The notes under the pieces are model-generated. The model was not told the origin of the DNA, searched no databases, and saw only the letters and a list, made by a program, of their open reading frames with translations. From assembly GCF_001665605.1 (NCBI RefSeq), contig NZ_LZSV01000046.1, positions 1 to 64,000 of the forward strand: DNA of 64,000 nt, in the 5' to 3' direction. How positions within the stretch are numbered: the first letter of the stretch is position 1; the number at the start of each line of letters is the position of its first letter. Positions 9,287-16,592 of the stretch are shown piece after piece. This stretch comes from Mycobacterium sp. 852014-50255_SCH5639931. GTDB taxonomy: Bacteria > Actinomycetota > Actinomycetes > Mycobacteriales > Mycobacteriaceae. Both the position numbers and the translations under genes were made by a program.

Positions 9287-9783
9287 GTGTAGCCCAGCGC
9301 GGAGTTCTCGACCTGCAGCCGCACCCTCAGCAGCGCCGCGTTCGCCAGGGTGAAAATGGCCGCCGTAAGCCACGCCGTGTGCACCAACGGCAGCGCCAAC
9401 CCCTCAGCCACCACTGCAACATAGTTCGGATGGTGCAGCCACCGGTAGGGACCCTGGCGCACCAGCGGAGCCTGTGGCAGCACGATCACCCGGGTGTTCC
9501 ACCGCCGCCCCAGCGTGGCGATGCACCACCAGCGCAGGCCCTGGCTGAGCGCCACCACCGCCAGCATCGGCCAACCCAGCCACGCGATGAACGGCCGGTG
9601 CAGCGCCCACGGCTCGAGAACGCAGCCGACCAGCAGCCCGGTGTGGATGAGCACCATCACCGGATAATGCGACCGACCAAATTCCTTGGCGCCCTGGGCA
9701 AACGACCACTGCGCGTTGCGCTTGGACAGCACCAGCTCGACGACGCGCTCGATGCCGACCGCCAGGACCAACAGGTAATACAT
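9283..9783 (-). CDS. Isoprenylcysteine carboxyl methyltransferase-like membrane protein
   Basis: This is a 166-aa membrane protein with about four hydrophobic helices and the ICMT-family C-terminal motif VRQGPYRWLHHPNYVAVVAE, in which the GPYRxxxHPNY core binds S-adenosylmethionine. In bacteria such proteins often O-methylate polyketide or lipid products rather than prenylated proteins. It is translationally coupled to the FAD oxidoreductase downstream. The ATG at 9783 faces the divergent SDR gene across a 157-bp gap. Confidence 0.85.
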   Translation of the reverse strand: MYYLLVLAVGIERVVELVLSKRNAQWSFAQGAKEFGRSHYPVMVLIHTGLLVGCVLEPWALHRPFIAWLGWPMLAVVALSQGLRWWCIATLGRRWNTRVIVLPQAPLVRQGPYRWLHHPNYVAVVAEGLALPLVHTAWLTAAIFTLANAALLRVRLQVENSALGYT

Positions 9784-9940
9784 GTCTCCACTATCTATTG
9801 ACGACTACCGGGTCTACGGTGCCGCCGCCGCGCGGGTTCAACCTTGCGAGCGTAATGCCAGTGCAAAATTCCGGGCCGAAAGCCACCGTGCCGTGACGCC
9901 CGCCACCCCCGGGCGGTCTCCGCCCGCTAGTGTCGACGGT

Positions 9941-11086
9941 ATGCGGATCCTGGTCACCGGTGCCACGGGCTACGTCGGATCTCGGCTGGTCACGGCGCTG
10001 CTGGCGGACGGGCACCAGGTCCTGGCGGCCACCCGAGAACCTGAGCGCCTCAGGCGGTTCGGATGGCACGGTGAAGTCACACCGGTGACCCTCGACGCCG
10101 CGGATCCCGCGTCGACCCGAGCCGCGTTCGCCGACGCCGGACCCGTTGACGTGGTGTATTACCTGGTGCACGCCATCGGGCAGCCCGGCTTCCGCGACGC
10201 CGACAAGGCCGCGGCCGCCAACCTGGCCGCGGCGGCTCGGGACGCCGATGTGCGCCGGATCGTCTACCTGGGCGGATTCGTGCCCGCCGGCGAGGTGTTG
10301 TCCGAGCACCTGACGAGCCGGGCCGAAGTGGCCGACGCCCTGACCGTCCCGGGCGGCCCGGAGCTGGTGTGGCTGGGCGCGGCGATGATCATCGGTGCCG
10401 GTTCGACCTCGTTCGAGATGATGCGCTACGTCGGCGACCGTTTTCCGCTCATTCCCATGCCGAGCTGGATGGACAACCCGATCGACCCGATCTCGATCCG
10501 TGACGTCCTGCATTACCTCGTCGCCGCCGCCGACCCCGACCTGGTGCCGGCCGGGGCGTATGACATCTGCGGCCCGGACACCACGTCCTACCGCGAGTTG
10601 CTCAAGACGTATACGCGCATCTCCGGCAGGTGGCACGCCGGGTTGCCGGTCGGCAGGGTCGACACGGGGCTGGCGTCGCTGATCACCGGCGTCGCCCTGC
10701 CGGTGCCGCCCGGGTTGGCCGGTGATCTGGTCGAATCGCTGGAGCACCCGATGGTGGCGTCGAAGGGCGACGTACGCGGTCGGGTGCCGGACCCGCCCGG
10801 TGGCCTGCTCGGCGTCGACGACGCCATTGCCCTAGCCTTGGCCGATCAGTCGAATCGTCCGTCCCCGGTCAACGCCCTGGCCGATCCCCATCACCTCGCC
10901 GACACCGATCCCGCGTGGGCCGGTGGTGACGTGCGGCGCATCCGCCACGTCGCCCGGCGGGTCACCCCGCCCATCGTGCGGCCGGCTCTGGGGCTGGTGA
11001 GCATGGTCCCCGGTCCGGTCGCCGGGGCGCTTCGCACCGGCCTTGATCTCCTGATCGCCCTGACCCCGAAGGTGCATCCCGCATGA
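9941..11086 (+). CDS. NAD(P)-binding atypical SDR family protein
   Basis: This is a 381-aa protein with an N-terminal glycine-rich motif (MRILVTGATGYVGSRLVTAL) and an NmrA/extended-SDR-like arrangement (VVYYLVHAIGQP, then RRIVYLGGFVPAGE). The ATG at 9941 places the motif at the N-terminus; an earlier in-frame start adds about 50 residues without domain character. It resembles the first two thirds of the product at 11811-13151 but lacks that protein's DUF2867 tail. Its stop overlaps the CPBP protease start (ATGA). Substrate unknown. Confidence 0.85.
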   Translation: MRILVTGATGYVGSRLVTALLADGHQVLAATREPERLRRFGWHGEVTPVTLDAADPASTRAAFADAGPVDVVYYLVHAIGQPGFRDADKAAAANLAAAARDADVRRIVYLGGFVPAGEVLSEHLTSRAEVADALTVPGGPELVWLGAAMIIGAGSTSFEMMRYVGDRFPLIPMPSWMDNPIDPISIRDVLHYLVAAADPDLVPAGAYDICGPDTTSYRELLKTYTRISGRWHAGLPVGRVDTGLASLITGVALPVPPGLAGDLVESLEHPMVASKGDVRGRVPDPPGGLLGVDDAIALALADQSNRPSPVNALADPHHLADTDPAWAGGDVRRIRHVARRVTPPIVRPALGLVSMVPGPVAGALRTGLDLLIALTPKVHPA

Positions 11087-11805
11087 GTCAGTCAACCGCC
11101 CCGTCCACCACAGGCACGCTGTCCGAGTGGTGGCGCGCCCTCACCAACGTCGCTGTGCCCCATCACGAATCGCCGGCCGTCGTGCGACGCCGGCGCGTCA
11201 TCGTCGCCATCACGGTGGTTGTCGGCGCCGGGGTACTCGGGTTTTCACTACGGCGCCATCCGGGGGATTCGAGCTTCTACTGGCTGACCCTGGCGCTGGC
11301 GGGGGTGTGGCTCGCCGGCGGGTTCATCTCCGGCCCGCTGCACCTGGGCGGCATCTGCTGGCGCGGCCGCAATCAAAGGCCGGTCATCACCGGGACGACC
11401 ATCGGTCTCCTGCTGGGGGGCGTGTTCGTCGTCGGCGGACTGATCGCTCGCGAGATCACGCCGGTGGCGGAGTTGATAACCCGGGTACTGGAATACGCCC
11501 ACCACGGGTGGTATCCGGTGATCGTGGCGATCACGCTTGTCAACGGCGTCGCCGAGGAAGTGTTCTTCCGCGGCGCGCTCTACACCGCACTGGGTCGCTA
11601 CCACCCCATCGTGATTTCGACCGTCCTCTACACGGCCGCGACGCTGGCCAGCGGCAACCCCATGCTCGGTTTCGCCGCGGTCATCTTGGGCACGGTGTGC
11701 GCGTTCGAGCGCCGGGCGACCGGGGGTGTCCTGGCGCCGATGCTCACCCACTTGGTGTGGGGGCTGATCATGGTGCTCGTGCTGCCCCCGATGTTCGGCG
11801 TCTGA
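11083..11805 (+). CDS. CPBP-family intramembrane metalloprotease (CAAX-protease-like)
   Basis: This is a 240-aa polytopic membrane protein. It has the CPBP/Abi motif EEVFFRG (E-E-x-x-x-R) at about residue 160 and a later conserved His in LTHLVWGL, both expected in the glutamate protease active site. About seven hydrophobic segments are visible. It overlaps the preceding SDR gene by 4 bp and ends 5 bp from the convergent SDR-DUF2867 gene. In bacteria the family is linked to membrane-protein processing and immunity functions; no substrate is evident. Confidence 0.85.
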   Translation: MSQSTAPSTTGTLSEWWRALTNVAVPHHESPAVVRRRRVIVAITVVVGAGVLGFSLRRHPGDSSFYWLTLALAGVWLAGGFISGPLHLGGICWRGRNQRPVITGTTIGLLLGGVFVVGGLIAREITPVAELITRVLEYAHHGWYPVIVAITLVNGVAEEVFFRGALYTALGRYHPIVISTVLYTAATLASGNPMLGFAAVILGTVCAFERRATGGVLAPMLTHLVWGLIMVLVLPPMFGV

Positions 11806-11810
11806 CGCCG

Positions 11811-13151
11811 TTATCGGACCGAACCGACCACTTCGCGGGCCAGCGCGCGCATGGCGGCGGCGTGCGCCGGCCGCACGAAGAACCAGTACACCCGGCCAGG
11901 GATGCCCCTCGGCAGGAAAATGGACCGCTGGGTGTAGCGACTGCCGTGGCCCTCTGGCCGGGTGACCGTGATCTCGAGCCATTCCCGTCCCGGCGCTCGC
12001 TTGGTTGAGCGCAGCCGCAACAGCGTGCCCGCCGCGCGCTCCTCGACCTTCCATCCGGCCGCCCGCGCGTTCACGGCATCCTCCGCCGCCGCCCAGACGT
12101 CGGCGGGTTCAGCGGCGGTTTCCTCGGTGCGCGCGTCGGTGTAGACGATCTCGCCCGCCCAATCGGGATCCGTGGGCAGCGCCTCGGCCGGTTCGGTCCG
12201 CAACGACGACCACGAGGGTTCCGGGACGCCGCGCGCGGCACGGCTCAGCGCCAACTCGACGGCCCGGTGGTAGGCGGTCAGGCCGCCCGGCGGGAGCCCG
12301 ATGACACTGTCGATGTCGTGGTTGCGCATCACCGCGTCGCACTCCAGCGACTCGATCAGGGGGCGCGCCAGACCGGGCGGGATCGGCGTCACCGTCCCGA
12401 CCCAGAGGCTGGCGATCGTGGGCGTCAAGAACGGCAGCACAATCAGATACCGCTTGCCCAGGCCCGCGACCTCGGCGTAGACCCGCATCATGTCGCCGTA
12501 CTCCAACACGTCGGGCCCGCCGATGTCCCAGGTACGCGACGAGGGCACCGCCGCCGTAGCCGCGGCGACCAGGTAATACAGCACGTCGCGCACCGCGATT
12601 GGCTGGATCTTGTTGTGCACCCACTTCGGAGTGGTCATCACCGGCAGCCGGTCGGTGAGGTGCCGGATCATTTCGAACGAGGCCGATCCCGAGCCGACGA
12701 CGACACCCGCCTGCAGCACGATGGTTTCGATGCCCGAGGCGATGAGCGCGTCGCCCACGGCCGTCCGCGACTCGAGGTGTGGCGAGAGCTTGCGGCCCTC
12801 GGGATGCAGCCCGCTCAGATACACGATCCGCCGCACGCCGGTTTGCCGGGCAGCGGTCACGACATTGCGGACCGCCCGCGTCTCCTCGTCGGTGAAATCC
12901 TTCGCCGTTCCCATCGAATGAACGAGGTAGTAGACGACGTCGATCCCGTCGAACGCCGCGACCAGCGAATCGACGTCGCCCAGGTCGCCGCGCGCGACCT
13001 CAGCCTGCTGCCGCCACGGCACGTCCGCCAACTTGGCAGGGTTGCGCGCCAAGGCGCGCACCTGGTGGCCCTCGTCGAGCAGTCGCGGCACCAGCCGGGC
13101 GCCGATGTAGCCGGTCGCCCCGGTCACCAGGCAGCTCACCTGTCCAGCCAT
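11811..13151 (-). CDS. SDR-family NAD(P)-binding protein with C-terminal DUF2867
   Basis: This is a 446-aa protein. Residues 1-290 form an atypical SDR fold (CLVTGATGYIGARLVPRLL; VVYYLVHSMG; RRIVYLSGLHPEG). Residues 300-446 match the DUF2867 architecture found behind such domains (RSIFLPRGIPGRVYWFF near the end). It is probably an NAD(P)-dependent oxidoreductase, or a binding protein acting on quinone-like or polyketide compounds. It is a close structural paralogue of the convergent SDR at 9941-11086, with shared segments such as YYLVHS/A and SASFEMIRHL versus STSFEMMRYV. Confidence 0.85.
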   Translation of the reverse strand: MAGQVSCLVTGATGYIGARLVPRLLDEGHQVRALARNPAKLADVPWRQQAEVARGDLGDVDSLVAAFDGIDVVYYLVHSMGTAKDFTDEETRAVRNVVTAARQTGVRRIVYLSGLHPEGRKLSPHLESRTAVGDALIASGIETIVLQAGVVVGSGSASFEMIRHLTDRLPVMTTPKWVHNKIQPIAVRDVLYYLVAAATAAVPSSRTWDIGGPDVLEYGDMMRVYAEVAGLGKRYLIVLPFLTPTIASLWVGTVTPIPPGLARPLIESLECDAVMRNHDIDSVIGLPPGGLTAYHRAVELALSRAARGVPEPSWSSLRTEPAEALPTDPDWAGEIVYTDARTEETAAEPADVWAAAEDAVNARAAGWKVEERAAGTLLRLRSTKRAPGREWLEITVTRPEGHGSRYTQRSIFLPRGIPGRVYWFFVRPAHAAAMRALAREVVGSVR

Positions 13152-13236
13152 GGGTTCTCCGTTCGTCGTCTTCGAATTATTCGGACCCGACGCGGGGGAG
13201 GATTACCGGCTTGGGCCACCGGTAAGCACCACAGGC

Positions 13237-14046
13237 TCAGCGGTCGGTGAAGTCCGGCGTGCGGCGCTGCTGGAAAGCGGTTGCGCCCTCGACGAAGTCG
13301 TGCGATCGCAGCAGCACCGCCTGCCCCTCGTACTCACGCTGCAAAGCCGGATCCAACTGGGGGAGCGTGGCCGCGTTGATGGCGAGCTTGGTCTTGCCGA
13401 ACGCCGCGACCGGTCCCGCCAACAGCCGGGCGATCACCTTGTCCACCTCGGCCTCGAATTGGTCGGCGGGGTAGACGGCGCTGACCAGCCCCCAGGACAG
13501 CGCCTCGGCGGCAGGCAGCCGTTCGGGCAGCAGCGCCATCTTGATCGCCCGGATGCGGCCGACGGCCGCGGCGATCAGCGCGGAAGCACCGCCGTCGGGC
13601 ATCAGGCCGATCTTGGTGAAGGCGAGCATGAAAAAGGCGCTCTCCGAAGCCAATACGATGTCGCACGCCAGCGCCAGCGAAACCCCGACACCGGCCGCCG
13701 GTCCCTGGACCACGGCGACCACCGGGTGCGGCACCGCGGCGATCGCCCGGATCAGCCGGTTGATCTCCAGGACGATCTCGTCGGGCGAGAGCCCGGTGTC
13801 GGACACGTCGTCGGCGCTGATCCCAGCTCCGGAGCAGAAGCCGCGGCCCGCGCCGCCGAGGCGCACTACCTTCACCTCCGGGTCGCTCGCCGCGCGTTCC
13901 ATCGCGTCGGCGATGCCGGTAATCACCGGCACGGTCAGCGAATTGAGGCTGTCCGGCCGGTCGATGGTCACCGCCAACACGCCGTCGGACAGCGTGACGG
14001 AAAGGCCTGCGACGGGGGTCAGGGTGTCGATCGCGGATTGCGCCAT
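13237..14046 (-). CDS. Enoyl-CoA hydratase/isomerase family protein (EchA10/EchA11 type)
   Basis: This is a 269-aa crotonase-family protein with the oxyanion-hole segments GFCSGAGISADD and GPAAGVGVSLALACDIVLAS and the family pattern KIGLMPDGGASALI. Its position, divergent from mcr and beside an SDR gene, corresponds to H37Rv echA11/echA10 (Rv1141c/Rv1142c), but only one copy is present here. The catalytic Glu of hydratases appears replaced in GLMPDGG, so isomerase or other chemistry is possible. It shares a 97-bp divergent promoter region with mcr. Confidence 0.88.
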   Translation of the reverse strand: MAQSAIDTLTPVAGLSVTLSDGVLAVTIDRPDSLNSLTVPVITGIADAMERAASDPEVKVVRLGGAGRGFCSGAGISADDVSDTGLSPDEIVLEINRLIRAIAAVPHPVVAVVQGPAAGVGVSLALACDIVLASESAFFMLAFTKIGLMPDGGASALIAAAVGRIRAIKMALLPERLPAAEALSWGLVSAVYPADQFEAEVDKVIARLLAGPVAAFGKTKLAINAATLPQLDPALQREYEGQAVLLRSHDFVEGATAFQQRRTPDFTDR

Positions 14047-14143
14047 GGGCTCACCCTAAGTGACCGGGCTGCGCGCCCGCCGCGGGCGGCTGCGAAGATG
14101 CCAACAACAACGGGCGTCAGAGCAGACGAAAGGTCGGTGGGTC

Positions 14144-15229
14144 GTGGCTGGACCGCTGAAGGGACTTCGGGTCGTCGAGTTGGCCGGCATCGGGCCGGGT
14201 CCGCACGCGGCGATGATCTTGGGGGATCTGGGCGCCGACGTGGTGCGCATCGATCGGCCATCGACCGGTCCCGGCGGTGTCGCCAAGGACGCCATGCTGC
14301 GCAACCGGCGCGTGGTGACCGTCGACCTCAAGTCCGACGAGGGACGTGCCGTCGTGTTCAAGCTCGTCGCCAAAGCCGACGTGTTGATCGAGGGCTTCCG
14401 CCCCGGCGTCACCGAGCGGCTCGGCCTCGGGCCCGAGCAGTGCGCCGAGGTGAACGAGCGGCTGATCTACGCCCGCATGACGGGCTGGGGACAGTCCGGC
14501 CCGCGCAGTCAGCAAGCGGGCCACGACATCAACTACATCTCCCTCAACGGGATCCTGCACGCCATCGGGCGGGCGGACGAGCGGCCGGTGCCGCCGCTGA
14601 ACCTGGTCGGCGACTTCGGCGGCGGCTCGATGTTCTTGTTGGTCGGCATCCTGTCCGCGCTGTGGGAGCGGCAGAACTCCGGCAAGGGTCAGGTGATCGA
14701 CGCCGCGATGGTCGACGGCTCCAGCGTGCTGATCCAGATGATGTGGGCGATGCGGGGGCTGGGCATGTGGTCGGACGTGCGCGGCACCAACATGCTCGAC
14801 GGCGGCGCGCCCTATTACGACACCTATGAGTGCGCCGACGGGCGCTACGTCGCCGTGGGCGCCATCGAGCCGCAGTTCTACGCGGCCATGCTCGCCGGCC
14901 TGGGCCTGGACGCCGCCAGCCTGCCGGCGCAGAACGACGTGAGCCGCTGGCCCGAGCTGCGCGCGGCGCTGACGGCGGCCTTCGCCGCTCACGACCGTGA
15001 CCACTGGGCGAAGGTGTTCGCCGATTCCGACGCGTGCGTGACACCGGTGCTGGCGTTCGGAGAGGTGCACACCGAGCCGCACATCACCGAGCGGAACACG
15101 TTTTACGAAGTTGAGGGTGGTTTGCAGCCGTTGCCTGCCCCGCGGTTCTCCCGCACCACGCCCGACGTGCCCCGCCCTCCGGCCGCCCCGCTGGCCGACG
15201 TCGAAGCCGTGCTTAACGACTGGGTATAG
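14144..15229 (+). CDS. mcr: Alpha-methylacyl-CoA racemase
   Basis: This is a 361-aa class III CoA-transferase-family racemase that interconverts (2R)- and (2S)-2-methylacyl-CoA, needed before beta-oxidation of methyl-branched acids and the cholesterol side chain. The GTG at 14144 (VAGPLKGLRVVELAGIG) was chosen because it reproduces the N-terminus of M. tuberculosis MCR (Rv1143). Visible catalytic residues are His127 and Asp128 in GHDINYISLNG and Asp157 in LVGDFGG, each one position off the known H126/D156. Upstream in-frame codons are spurious. An SDR gene follows 41 bp later. Confidence 0.95.
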   Translation: MAGPLKGLRVVELAGIGPGPHAAMILGDLGADVVRIDRPSTGPGGVAKDAMLRNRRVVTVDLKSDEGRAVVFKLVAKADVLIEGFRPGVTERLGLGPEQCAEVNERLIYARMTGWGQSGPRSQQAGHDINYISLNGILHAIGRADERPVPPLNLVGDFGGGSMFLLVGILSALWERQNSGKGQVIDAAMVDGSSVLIQMMWAMRGLGMWSDVRGTNMLDGGAPYYDTYECADGRYVAVGAIEPQFYAAMLAGLGLDAASLPAQNDVSRWPELRAALTAAFAAHDRDHWAKVFADSDACVTPVLAFGEVHTEPHITERNTFYEVEGGLQPLPAPRFSRTTPDVPRPPAAPLADVEAVLNDWV

Positions 15230-15231
15230 TC

Positions 15232-15249
15232 GCCAACCAACTGGTTGGC
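15232..15249. promoter_or_regulatory. 18-bp palindrome between mcr and the SDR gene (operator candidate)
   Basis: GCCAACCA-AC-TGGTTGGC is a perfect 8-bp inverted repeat with a 2-bp centre. It lies 3 bp after the mcr stop and 21 bp before the SDR start. Its core AACTGGTT fits the AACnnGTT centre of the KstR motif (TnnAACnnGTTnnA), but the outer T/A are not conserved. A TetR-type operator for the SDR gene is a reasonable inference. It lacks the long stem and T-tract of a terminator. Confidence 0.5.
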
Positions 15250-15270
15250 TGGACTCAAGGAAGGACTCGA

Positions 15271-16023
15271 ATGGAAATCAAGGACGCCGTAGCCGTCGTC
15301 ACCGGGGGCGCCTCGGGCCTGGGCTTGGCCACCACCAAGCGGCTGCTCGACGCCGGGGCGCAGGTGGTGGTGATCGATCTGCGGGGCGAAGAGGCGGTCC
15401 AAGAGCTCGGCGAGCGCGCCCGCTTCGTGCAGGCCGACGTCACCGACGAGGCCGCTGTCGGCAAGGCGCTGGACACCGCCGAGTCGCTGGGCCCGGTGCG
15501 CATCAACGTCAACTGCGCCGGCATCGGCAACGCGATCAAGACGCTGTCCAAGGACGGCCCGTTTCCGCTGGACGCGTTCAAGAAGGTGGTCGGGGTCAAC
15601 CTGATCGGGACGTTCAACGTGCTACGGCTGGCCGCCGAGCGCATCGCTAAAACGGAACCGGTCGGGGAAGAGCGTGGCGTGATCATCAACACCGCCTCGG
15701 TCGCCGCGTTCGAGGGCCAGATCGGCCAGGCCGCCTACTCGGCGTCCAAGGGCGGCGTGGTCGGCATGACGCTGCCGATCGCGCGCGACCTGTCGCGCGA
15801 GCTCATCCGCGTGGTGACCATCGCGCCGGGGTTGTTCAAGACCCCGTTGCTGGGTTCGCTGCCCGAGGAGGCGCAGAAGTCGCTGGGCAAGCAGGTTCCG
15901 CACCCGGCCCGGCTGGGCGATCCCGACGAGTACGGCGCGCTCGCGGTGCACATCATCGAAAACCCGATGCTCAACGGCGAGGTCATCCGCCTGGACGGCG
16001 CCATCCGCATGGCGCCTCGCTGA
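15271..16023 (+). CDS. Short-chain dehydrogenase (3-hydroxyacyl-CoA dehydrogenase type)
   Basis: This is a 250-aa classical SDR with the NAD-binding motif VVTGGASGLGLATTKRL, a catalytic Ser in INTASVAAFEGQ and YSASK (Tyr-x-x-x-Lys) at about residues 158-162. It resembles type 10 17-beta-hydroxysteroid/3-hydroxy-2-methylbutyryl-CoA dehydrogenases, which oxidise 2-methyl-3-hydroxyacyl-CoA. This fits its position directly behind mcr (Rv1144 in H37Rv). A GGAAGGA ribosome binding site precedes the ATG. The gene ends at a strong terminator. Confidence 0.92.
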   Translation: MEIKDAVAVVTGGASGLGLATTKRLLDAGAQVVVIDLRGEEAVQELGERARFVQADVTDEAAVGKALDTAESLGPVRINVNCAGIGNAIKTLSKDGPFPLDAFKKVVGVNLIGTFNVLRLAAERIAKTEPVGEERGVIINTASVAAFEGQIGQAAYSASKGGVVGMTLPIARDLSRELIRVVTIAPGLFKTPLLGSLPEEAQKSLGKQVPHPARLGDPDEYGALAVHIIENPMLNGEVIRLDGAIRMAPR

Positions 16024-16034
16024 GGTCTCCAAAG

Positions 16035-16069
16035 ACGAAAGCCCCCCGCGACTAGCGGGGGGCTTTCGT
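16035..16069 (+). terminator. Strong intrinsic-type hairpin after the mcr-SDR unit
   Basis: A perfect 15-bp stem (ACGAAAGCCCCCCGC pairs with GCGGGGGGCTTTCGT) flanks the 5-nt loop GACTA, 11 bp after the SDR stop. There is no long T-tract, as is common in mycobacteria. It also lies just beyond the end of the minus-strand small ORFs and could end both transcripts. Confidence 0.9.
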
Positions 16070-16083
16070 AACGGAGCAAGAAC

Positions 16084-16146
16084 TTATCGACGGAACCATC
16101 GACTGACGGCGGGTTCGGCCATTAACAGGCGTGCGAGCATGCTCAT
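16084..16146 (-). CDS. Putative 20-aa peptide, second ORF of a small tandem pair
   Basis: The frame ATG 16146 to TAA 16084 encodes MSMLARLLMAEPAVSRWFRR, a short basic amphipathic peptide. It starts 9 nt after the stop of the 40-aa ORF on the same strand and ends close to the terminator hairpin. The size makes coding status uncertain; the support is its spacing and orientation behind the more convincing 40-aa ORF. No function is proposed. Confidence 0.3.
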   Translation of the reverse strand: MSMLARLLMAEPAVSRWFRR

Positions 16147-16155
16147 GGTCGGACC

Positions 16156-16278
16156 TCAGCTCGCCGCTTGCAGTTCGTCGAACTGCTCCGAGGTCTCGCC
16201 TTCCACCAGGACGTCGCCGTGGTAGAGGGCTTCGAAGTCAACCTTGATGACGTCGGCACTTGTGTCGTCGATCCACAT
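16156..16278 (-). CDS. Putative 40-aa acidic small protein
   Basis: ATG 16278 to TGA 16156 encodes a 40-residue acidic peptide starting MWIDDTSADVIKVDFEALYH and ending DELQAAS. Of its 40 codons, 33 end in G or C, which matches real mycobacterial genes and argues against chance. No good ribosome binding site is seen, so translation may be leaderless or weak. It is divergent from mmpL13 and followed at once by a 20-aa ORF. I do not recognise the family. Confidence 0.45.
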   Translation of the reverse strand: MWIDDTSADVIKVDFEALYHGDVLVEGETSEQFDELQAAS

Positions 16279-16343
16279 GACACTGAGCGTATGGGCCACC
16301 ATTAAGGAATCTTTGAGTCACGATTCGGAAAACCGTGGCAATT

Positions 16344-16355
16344 TACCGCTCGGTA
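16344..16355. promoter_or_regulatory. Palindrome upstream of mmpL13 (operator candidate)
   Basis: TACCG-CT-CGGTA is a perfect inverted repeat in the 314-bp gap between the divergent 40-aa ORF and mmpL13. Its form resembles TetR-family operator cores. It is near neither start codon, so which gene it would control is open. Confidence 0.35.
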
Positions 16356-16592
16356 GGTTGTAAGCGGCCGACCGCGGCGTTTAGGCCCGTGACCTGCTTA
16401 GTTGGCACACATTTTTCTGGCCGGACTCTTACTGTCGCGGCGGTTTAAAACGCCCGCATTGAACCGCGCGGCAGCCGCCGTCGTCCGTGCTTGTAAAGGA
16501 ATCTGTTTGACGCGTGGAAACTAGCGTTTGTTAGGTTGTCGCGGGTACGCCAGCGGCCAGCGCGATCAGCACCGGCGGCGGAAGGGCTCGAC

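Noticed and set aside
15232..15249. Terminator between mcr and the SDR gene
   Set aside because: The stem is only 8 bp with no T-tract and a 2-bp centre that cannot form a loop well; an operator is more likely.
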